From Clostridiales bacterium (lineage in GTDB: Bacteria; Bacillota; Clostridia; Oscillospirales; CAG-272), in the NCBI GenBank assembly GCA_012511425.1, contig JAAZGC010000228.1:1-20163 (forward strand): 20,163 bases of DNA, given 5' to 3'. The position numbers and the translations under genes were made by a program. The first letter of the stretch is position 1. Every line of letters begins with the position of its first letter. A model generated the notes under the pieces. The model saw only the letters and a program-made list of their open reading frames with translations, did not search any database and was not told the origin of the DNA. Positions 15,731 to 20,163 of the stretch are shown here, piece after piece.

Positions 15731-15760
15731 ATTTGCCGGTTGAAATCTCACCGTGCAAAT
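15731..15760. repeat. imperfect inverted repeat across the feoA -35 box
   Basis: ATTTGC-CGGT (15731-15740) and ACCG-T-GCAAAT (15750-15760) pair over 10 bases with one bulged T. The gap contains most of the -35 hexamer TTGAAA. As RNA it could be a weak terminator for the carboxypeptidase gene, but no T tract follows. As DNA it could be an iron-responsive operator. It does not match Fur or DtxR boxes I know. Confidence 0.35.
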
Positions 15761-15768
15761 GTTAGAAT
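15740..15768 (+). promoter_or_regulatory. extended -10 promoter of the feo operon
   Basis: TTGAAA (15740-15745), 17-base spacer ending TGT, then TAGAAT (15763-15768). Each hexamer matches 5/6 and a TGn extension is present. Predicted start is near 15775, giving a short feoA leader. Confidence 0.7.
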
Positions 15769-15807
15769 ATATTGGTTTAAAATAATGACCTGAAAGTGGT
15801 GGATGAT

Positions 15808-16071
15808 TTGACGCTTGATAAGCTGCCGATAGGATCGGCCGGAATTATAACCGCAGTCGGCGGGGAAGGTGCTTTGCGCTGCCGTCTGCTTGACATGGGG
15901 CTGATTCCCCGGACTAAGGTTAAAGTGGTTAAAACCGCGCCTTTGGGAGACCCTGTCGAGATAAGACTTAGGGACTATGAACTCACAATCCGGCTGGCCG
16001 ACGCGGCATTGATCGAAATCAGTCCCGTTACCGATAATAATAAGGACTCCGCGGGAGGTACCGCCGAATGA
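15808..16071 (+). CDS. feoA: FeoA, ferrous iron transport accessory protein
   Basis: A small SH3-like cytosolic protein that works with FeoB in Fe(II) uptake. From the TTG at 15808 the product is 87 residues, beginning (M)TLDKLPIGSAG as FeoA proteins usually do. The family core is clear: GEGALRCRLLDMGLIPRTKV, then APLGDPVEIRLRDYELTIR. The start is uncertain. TTG 15808 has GGTGG five bases before it, while GTG codons at 15796 and 15799 would add three or four residues (VVDD) with a poorer site. The stop overlaps the feoB start in an ATGA, so the two are translationally coupled. Confidence 0.92.
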   Translation: MTLDKLPIGSAGIITAVGGEGALRCRLLDMGLIPRTKVKVVKTAPLGDPVEIRLRDYELTIRLADAALIEISPVTDNNKDSAGGTAE

Positions 16072-18077
16072 TATTTGCTTTGGTCGGAAATCAGAACAGC
16101 GGCAAAACCACTCTCTTTAATCAGCTGACCGGCTCAAATCAGCATGTCGGCAACTTTCCCGGCGTCACGGTGGATTCAAAATCCGGGTTTATCCGCGGCT
16201 ATAGAGATGTTGAAGTCGTCGACCTTCCGGGCATATATTCGATCCGTGCGTATTCAAACGAAGAAACGGTAACACGGGATTTCATTCTCAACGAAAAGCC
16301 GGACGGAATAATAAACATAGTCGACGCCACCAATATCGAGCGAAACCTTTATCTGACTCTGCAGCTTATAGAACTCCGTATTCCGATGGTGCTGGCGCTC
16401 AATATGATGGACGAAGTTCGATCCAACGGCGGAACCGTTGACATAGAAATGATGAGCGAGCGTCTCGGGATACCGGTCGTGCCGATATCAGCCGCCAAAA
16501 ATGAAGGCATAGACGAGCTTATCAGGGTCGCTTATGAGACCGCAAGTAAACGCGAGATTCCTAAAATATACGACTTTTGCTCTCCGGGTCCAATTCACCG
16601 CTGTATTCACGCGATCTGCCATGTCATCGAAGACCATGCGCAAAGCGCCGATATCCCCCTGCGTTTTGCGGCATCCAAGCTTATCGAAGGCGATGATGCC
16701 GATATAATCAGCCGGCTTGACCTTGACAAAAACGAGCTTGAGCTTATCGACCACTCGATAGTCGAGATGGAAAAAGAACACGGTCTCGACCGCAATGCCG
16801 CGCTGGCTGATATGAGGTATTCTTTCATTGAATCCGTCTGCCGCGGAGCGGTGGTAAAGGCGCGTGAGAGCAAGGAGCATCTTCGCTCCGAGAAAATCGA
16901 CAGGGTGCTGACGAATAAATACGCCGCAATTCCGATATTCTTCGGAGTGATGCTGTTGATATTCTATCTCACTTTCAATGTAATCGGAAAATTCCTCCAG
17001 GACCTTCTGCAAAGCGGAATAGATGCGTTTTCTGCCGTTACGGATACCGCGCTTACGACTTTCGGGACAAACGAAATAGCAAAATCCCTTGTGATAGACG
17101 GACTTTTTGCCGGTGTCGGCTCGGTGCTTTCCTTCCTGCCTATTATTGTCGTCTTGTTTTTCTTTTTGTCGGTTCTCGAAGATACCGGCTATATGGCTCG
17201 AATCGCATTTGTCATGGACAAGGCGCTGCGCAAAATCGGCCTTTCCGGCCGCTCGATAGTTCCGATGCTCATTGGCTTCGGCTGCACCGTTCCGGCGGTA
17301 ATGGCGACGAGAACGCTTTCCTCCGACCGCGACCGCAAAATGACGATACTTCTGACGCCGTTTATGTCATGCTCCGCAAAGATACCGATATACGCGGTTT
17401 TCTCCGCTGCGCTTTTCCCGGATTTTGCCGCGCTTGTAATGATCGGGCTTTATATATTCGGTATTCTCGTGGGGGTTCTCGCGGCTTTGTTGATGAACCA
17501 TTCGATGTATCGCGGCAATCCAGTACCGTTTGTTATGGAACTTCCGAATTACCGCTTCCCGTCGGCGAAAACCGTTGCAATGCTGCTTTGGGATAAAGCA
17601 AAGGACTTTCTGACAAGAGCATTTACGATTATATTCTTCGCAACTCTTATGATCTGGTTTTTTTCGACCTTTGACATACGAATGAATCCTGTTGAATCTC
17701 AGCAGGAATCGATTCTTGCCTCGATAGGCGCATTAATAGCGCCGATTTTCACTCCTTTGGGATTCGGCGATTGGCGGGTCTCCACTTCGCTTATTACGGG
17801 ATTTATTGCAAAGGAATCGGTTATTTCCACTCTGGGGATTCTCACTTCGGAACCGGGCGGAGTGACAAATGCGATTGCACAGCTCTTTACAGCGCGCTCA
17901 GGACTCAGCTTTCTCGTTTTCACCTTACTTTACACTCCCTGTGTTGCGGCGGTTTCCGCTATCTGCCGCGAGCTTAAATCGAAGCTTAAGGGAATCGGTG
18001 TCGCCGTATTCCAATGCGTTACGGCATGGATTTTTGCATTTATCGTCTACCATATTGCCGGTCTGATAATCGGGTGA
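16068..18077 (+). CDS. feoB: FeoB, ferrous iron transporter with G domain
   Basis: Fe(II) importer in the cytoplasmic membrane. The 669-residue product has an N-terminal GTPase domain with G1 GNQNSGKT (7-14), G2 Thr34 (PGVTVD), G3 DLPG (52-55), G4 NMMD (112-115) and G5 SAAK (141-144). A helical GDI region follows, then the polytopic core from about residue 283 with the Gate motifs: FGCTVPAVMATRT and LLTPFMSCSAKIPIYAVF, both containing conserved Cys. The length is at the short end for FeoB and no FeoC is fused or adjacent. It overlaps feoA by 4 bases and is followed 4 bases later by the small Cys-rich partner, the common Clostridia arrangement. Confidence 0.97.
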   Translation: MIFALVGNQNSGKTTLFNQLTGSNQHVGNFPGVTVDSKSGFIRGYRDVEVVDLPGIYSIRAYSNEETVTRDFILNEKPDGIINIVDATNIERNLYLTLQLIELRIPMVLALNMMDEVRSNGGTVDIEMMSERLGIPVVPISAAKNEGIDELIRVAYETASKREIPKIYDFCSPGPIHRCIHAICHVIEDHAQSADIPLRFAASKLIEGDDADIISRLDLDKNELELIDHSIVEMEKEHGLDRNAALADMRYSFIESVCRGAVVKARESKEHLRSEKIDRVLTNKYAAIPIFFGVMLLIFYLTFNVIGKFLQDLLQSGIDAFSAVTDTALTTFGTNEIAKSLVIDGLFAGVGSVLSFLPIIVVLFFFLSVLEDTGYMARIAFVMDKALRKIGLSGRSIVPMLIGFGCTVPAVMATRTLSSDRDRKMTILLTPFMSCSAKIPIYAVFSAALFPDFAALVMIGLYIFGILVGVLAALLMNHSMYRGNPVPFVMELPNYRFPSAKTVAMLLWDKAKDFLTRAFTIIFFATLMIWFFSTFDIRMNPVESQQESILASIGALIAPIFTPLGFGDWRVSTSLITGFIAKESVISTLGILTSEPGGVTNAIAQLFTARSGLSFLVFTLLYTPCVAAVSAICRELKSKLKGIGVAVFQCVTAWIFAFIVYHIAGLIIG

Positions 18078-18081
18078 TAAT

Positions 18082-18264
18082 ATGTCATATTCCGATATTT
18101 TACTGATCCTGCTGCTCTGCGCATGGTGTGCAGCTGCGGCGATTATACTGATCAGGCGCCGTAAAAAAGGCAAGCATTTTATCTGCGGCGGCGATTGCAG
18201 CAGCTGTCCGATGAAAAAACAGGACTGCGATATAATAATTCCGAAAGACCGCAATACTAAATAG
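18082..18264 (+). CDS. FeoB-associated Cys-rich membrane protein
   Basis: 60 residues: one N-terminal membrane helix (about 5-25, DILLILLLCAWCAAAAIILI), a basic stretch (RRRKKGK), then CGGDCSSCPMKKQDC with four Cys. This matches the small FeoB-associated family that follows feoB in many Firmicutes. The Cys cluster presumably binds iron or a cluster on the cytosolic side, perhaps taking a FeoC-like role; that is inference. It starts 4 bases after the feoB stop. Confidence 0.88.
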   Translation: MSYSDILLILLLCAWCAAAAIILIRRRKKGKHFICGGDCSSCPMKKQDCDIIIPKDRNTK

Positions 18265-18278
18265 AAAAGGTGAAAAAT

Positions 18279-19160
18279 ATGCAAAACAGCATAATCGGGA
18301 AGCTGAGCGATAAAGTAAAATCAGAGAATCTGCCGGTTTTCAGGATCGTTGAAATCGTAGGCAGCAATATCTCGACTGCAGAGTTTAATCCGGCAAACGA
18401 TTCAAACAATATTTACAGCGTTTCAAAAAGCTATACCTCATTCGCCTCCGGTCTTCTGTTCGACCGCGGTCAGCTCGATTACGACAGTCCGGTATACGAC
18501 CTTTTTGCCGAAGATTATCCTGAAGACATAAACGATACCTGGAAAAAAGTTACATTAAAAATGGTCTTCGATCAGACAGTCGGCGTAAATCGCTTTTTCC
18601 TCGATATGGACAGCGAGGATCTCTGGAGCTACCCGTACTCCGACCTGATCAGAAATGTCCTGCGCGAACCTTTTGTTTATGAGCCGGGAACGCATTTTTG
18701 CTACAGCGACTCAAACTATTATCTTGCCGCAAGGATCGTTGAAAAACTAGCCGGTATCGATACAAATAAACTCTTATGGGATGAACTGTTTAACCCGCTG
18801 AAATATCAGTCTCACGCCTGGGCAGCCGATGCTTACGGACATTGTATGGGTGCAACCGGACTGTTTTTGCGCACCGTGGATATGGCGAAATTCGGCAGAC
18901 TCCTCCGGGACGGCGGAATATACGACGGGAAAAGAATCATTTCAAAAGAATGGATCGACCTTGCGACGAATCATAATACAAAAGACGGCTGCTATTCGCT
19001 CGGTTTCTGGATTCAGCCGGGGGAAGGGCATTTCTGCTGCAGCGGCGCTTTCGATCAGCTTATTGACGTAAACCTTAATCGAGACAGAGTGGTCGCCTGG
19101 AGCTCATACGATAAATCCGGCAAAGTCAGAGGTCTCAGAGACTTGATGTGTGAAAACTGA
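18279..19160 (+). CDS. serine hydrolase, beta-lactamase (class C-like) fold
   Basis: 293 residues. It has the Pfam beta-lactamase-family pattern: nucleophile motif S47-V-S-K50 in NIYSVSKSYTSFASG, Tyr motif Y142-S-D in FCYSDSNYYLAARIVEKL, GATGLFLRTVDMAKFGRLL in the middle, and a third motif written CSGAFDQLI (about 254-262) in place of the usual HxG or KTG. There is no signal peptide or membrane segment, so a cytosolic esterase or peptidase is more likely than an antibiotic-inactivating enzyme. The ATG at 18279 is preferred over a GTG at 18270 because AAAGG sits 8 bases before it. It follows the feo genes by 14 bases and may be read from the same transcript, although a role in iron uptake is not evident. 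Confidence 0.85.
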   Translation: MQNSIIGKLSDKVKSENLPVFRIVEIVGSNISTAEFNPANDSNNIYSVSKSYTSFASGLLFDRGQLDYDSPVYDLFAEDYPEDINDTWKKVTLKMVFDQTVGVNRFFLDMDSEDLWSYPYSDLIRNVLREPFVYEPGTHFCYSDSNYYLAARIVEKLAGIDTNKLLWDELFNPLKYQSHAWAADAYGHCMGATGLFLRTVDMAKFGRLLRDGGIYDGKRIISKEWIDLATNHNTKDGCYSLGFWIQPGEGHFCCSGAFDQLIDVNLNRDRVVAWSSYDKSGKVRGLRDLMCEN

Positions 19161-19180
19161 ACCGATTTTTTAAATTAATA

Positions 19181-19209
19181 TAGACAAATCACAAAAAGTA
19201 TGATATTAT
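19181..19209 (+). promoter_or_regulatory. extended -10 promoter of the isomerase/epimerase-like gene
   Basis: TAGACA (19181-19186), 17-base spacer ending TGA, then TATTAT (19204-19209). The start would be near 19216, giving a leader of about 28 bases with AGGAGG before the ATG. Confidence 0.75.
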
Positions 19210-19243
19210 AAATCCACACAAAAATTAATAGGAGGTCTGCACC

Positions 19244-19969
19244 ATGAAATATTCGGTTCAGCTCTATACTCTGCGCAATGAAATAAGGAATGCCGAGGGG
19301 TTAAAGCGCATACTGCCCGAAGTGCGCAAGGCAGGATACGAAGGAGTCGAGTTTGCCGGTACATATGGCTATGACCCGGTGACTTTAAAGCAGCTCTGCG
19401 ACGATTCCGGTCTTATAGTAACCGGAAATCTTGTAGGAGTGGACGAATTTCTGCCGGATAAAATTGATTTAACTATCGCTTATAACAAGGCTCTCGGTCT
19501 GAATCTCATCGGTACCGGCGGCGGTCCGCACGGCACCGATGCCGAAGCGGAGAAAACTGCATTGATCTTCAAATGGGCAAACAAATACGGCGAAAACAAA
19601 GACGTAAAATTCTATTACCACAACCATCAGACCGAATTCTTCCCGCTCGAGTCCGGCCGTCTGCCGATAGACGTGCTGAAAACCGGCGCATATCTTGAGC
19701 TCGACACCTACTGGTCATTCGCTGCGAAAGCCGACACCCGCAAAGTCATGCTCGAAAACCGCGACAGAATAGTCGCATTGCATATAAAAGACGGCGTCGA
19801 CGGTACTCCCTGCGCGCTCGGTGAGGGACAGAACGATCTTAAAACAATCGTCAAAACCGCAAAAGAAATCGGTATCGAATGGCTTACCCTCGAAAACGAT
19901 TTCCCGACTCCGAACGGTCTTGAGGACATAAAGCGAAGCTACGCATGGCTTGCCGCGAATGCGGAATAA
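19244..19969 (+). CDS. sugar phosphate isomerase/epimerase-like TIM barrel protein
   Basis: 241 residues of the xylose-isomerase-like TIM barrel (AP endonuclease 2) family. MKYSVQLYTLRNE is the typical first strand. Probable metal ligands are E36 (GVEFAG), H128 (YYHNHQTEF), D154 (LELDTYW) and H180 (ALHIKDG), with a final Glu in LTLENDFPTP. Such proteins often isomerise or epimerise keto sugars or inositols; the substrate here cannot be told. A perfect AGGAGG precedes the ATG and a dedicated promoter lies upstream, so it is probably monocistronic. There is no transporter or kinase next to it in this window that would hint at a pathway. Confidence 0.88.
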   Translation: MKYSVQLYTLRNEIRNAEGLKRILPEVRKAGYEGVEFAGTYGYDPVTLKQLCDDSGLIVTGNLVGVDEFLPDKIDLTIAYNKALGLNLIGTGGGPHGTDAEAEKTALIFKWANKYGENKDVKFYYHNHQTEFFPLESGRLPIDVLKTGAYLELDTYWSFAAKADTRKVMLENRDRIVALHIKDGVDGTPCALGEGQNDLKTIVKTAKEIGIEWLTLENDFPTPNGLEDIKRSYAWLAANAE

Positions 19970-20004
19970 TTTTCCGCATAATCCCGAAAACCAAAAAATT
20001 CCCC

Positions 20005-20033
20005 TTGACAAAACCATCGGAGTGTGATATAAT
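20005..20033 (+). promoter_or_regulatory. consensus extended -10 promoter of tRNA-Gly
   Basis: TTGACA (20005-20010), 17-base spacer ending TGA, TATAAT (20028-20033). Both hexamers are perfect and a TGn extension is present, which fits a stable RNA gene. Confidence 0.92.
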
Positions 20034-20048
20034 ATTAAACGCTCCGAT

Positions 20049-20123
20049 GCGGGTGTTATTCAATGGTCAGAATGTCAGCCTTCCAAGCTGAATGTGTGGG
20101 TTCGATTCCCATCACCCGCTCCA
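20049..20123 (+). tRNA. tRNA-Gly(TCC), CCA encoded
   Basis: A full cloverleaf can be drawn: acceptor GCGGGTG (20049-20055) with CACCCGC (20113-20119), D stem ATTC/GAAT, anticodon stem TCAGC/GCTGA with loop CTTCCAA, anticodon TCC at 20082-20084, and T stem GTGGG/CCCAT with loop TTCGATT. The discriminator is T20120, followed by an encoded CCA. It reads GGA and GGG glycine codons. It is a single-tRNA transcription unit. Confidence 0.97.
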
Positions 20124-20127
20124 GCAG

Positions 20128-20151
20128 GCTCCGGTTAAACGGAGCTTTTTT
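20128..20151 (+). terminator. intrinsic terminator of tRNA-Gly
   Basis: GCTCCG (20128-20133), 6-base loop, CGGAGC (20140-20145), then six T and a further T-rich stretch. It begins five bases after the CCA end. Confidence 0.9.
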
Positions 20152-20163
20152 GTTTTTCGCAGA

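Noticed and set aside
19959..19979. hairpin ATGCGGA / TCCGCAT at the end of the 19244 gene as a terminator
   Set aside because: The 7-base stem includes the stop codon and is followed by no T tract, so it is weak evidence for termination.

Overview
The window reads as chromosomal core genome from a member of the Bacillota, most likely class Clostridia. Pointers are the Bacillus/Clostridium-type order yicC-remA-gmk-rpoZ-priA-def-fmt-yugP, strong AGGAGG-like ribosome binding sites, sigma-A promoters (often with a TGn extended -10), a FeoA/FeoB/FeoB-associated Cys-rich trio, and an S11 D,D-carboxypeptidase next to a XerD-type recombinase. I cannot name a genus. I see no insertion sequence, prophage, CRISPR array, toxin-antitoxin pair or defence island, and no strong candidate for a new multi-gene system.

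Layout. Positions 1-7135 (minus strand) hold an eight-gene housekeeping run, read right to left: yicC-family RNase, remA, guanylate kinase, RNA polymerase omega with a long acidic tail, priA, peptide deformylase, methionyl-tRNA formyltransferase and a YugP-type membrane zinc protease (cut by the window edge). It is driven by a perfect-consensus promoter at 7214-7242. priA is broken by one in-frame TAA just before the Walker A motif, while both halves otherwise stay open in the same frame. coaBC, which sits before priA in Bacillus subtilis, is absent here.

Positions 7136-7442 are a divergent promoter region with two inverted-repeat elements. One of them overlaps the start of a GH99-like/WbsX-type glycoside-active enzyme gene (7443-8549, plus). 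A bidirectional hairpin terminator separates that gene from a minus-strand group (8594-13307), read right to left: a polytopic membrane protein of unknown function, radA, a DUF2207-like membrane protein and xanthine phosphoribosyltransferase.

Positions 13503-20163 are all plus strand: a XerD-like tyrosine recombinase and a membrane-anchored D,D-carboxypeptidase; then feoA, feoB and a small Cys-rich FeoB partner under their own promoter; a serine hydrolase of the beta-lactamase fold; a sugar-phosphate isomerase/epimerase-like TIM barrel; and tRNA-Gly(TCC) with its own promoter and terminator.

The observations most worth a second look are the priA nonsense codon, the three-half-site operator candidate in front of the GH99-like gene, an antisense extended -10 promoter at the 3' end of radA with an overlapping palindrome, and the long tail on omega.
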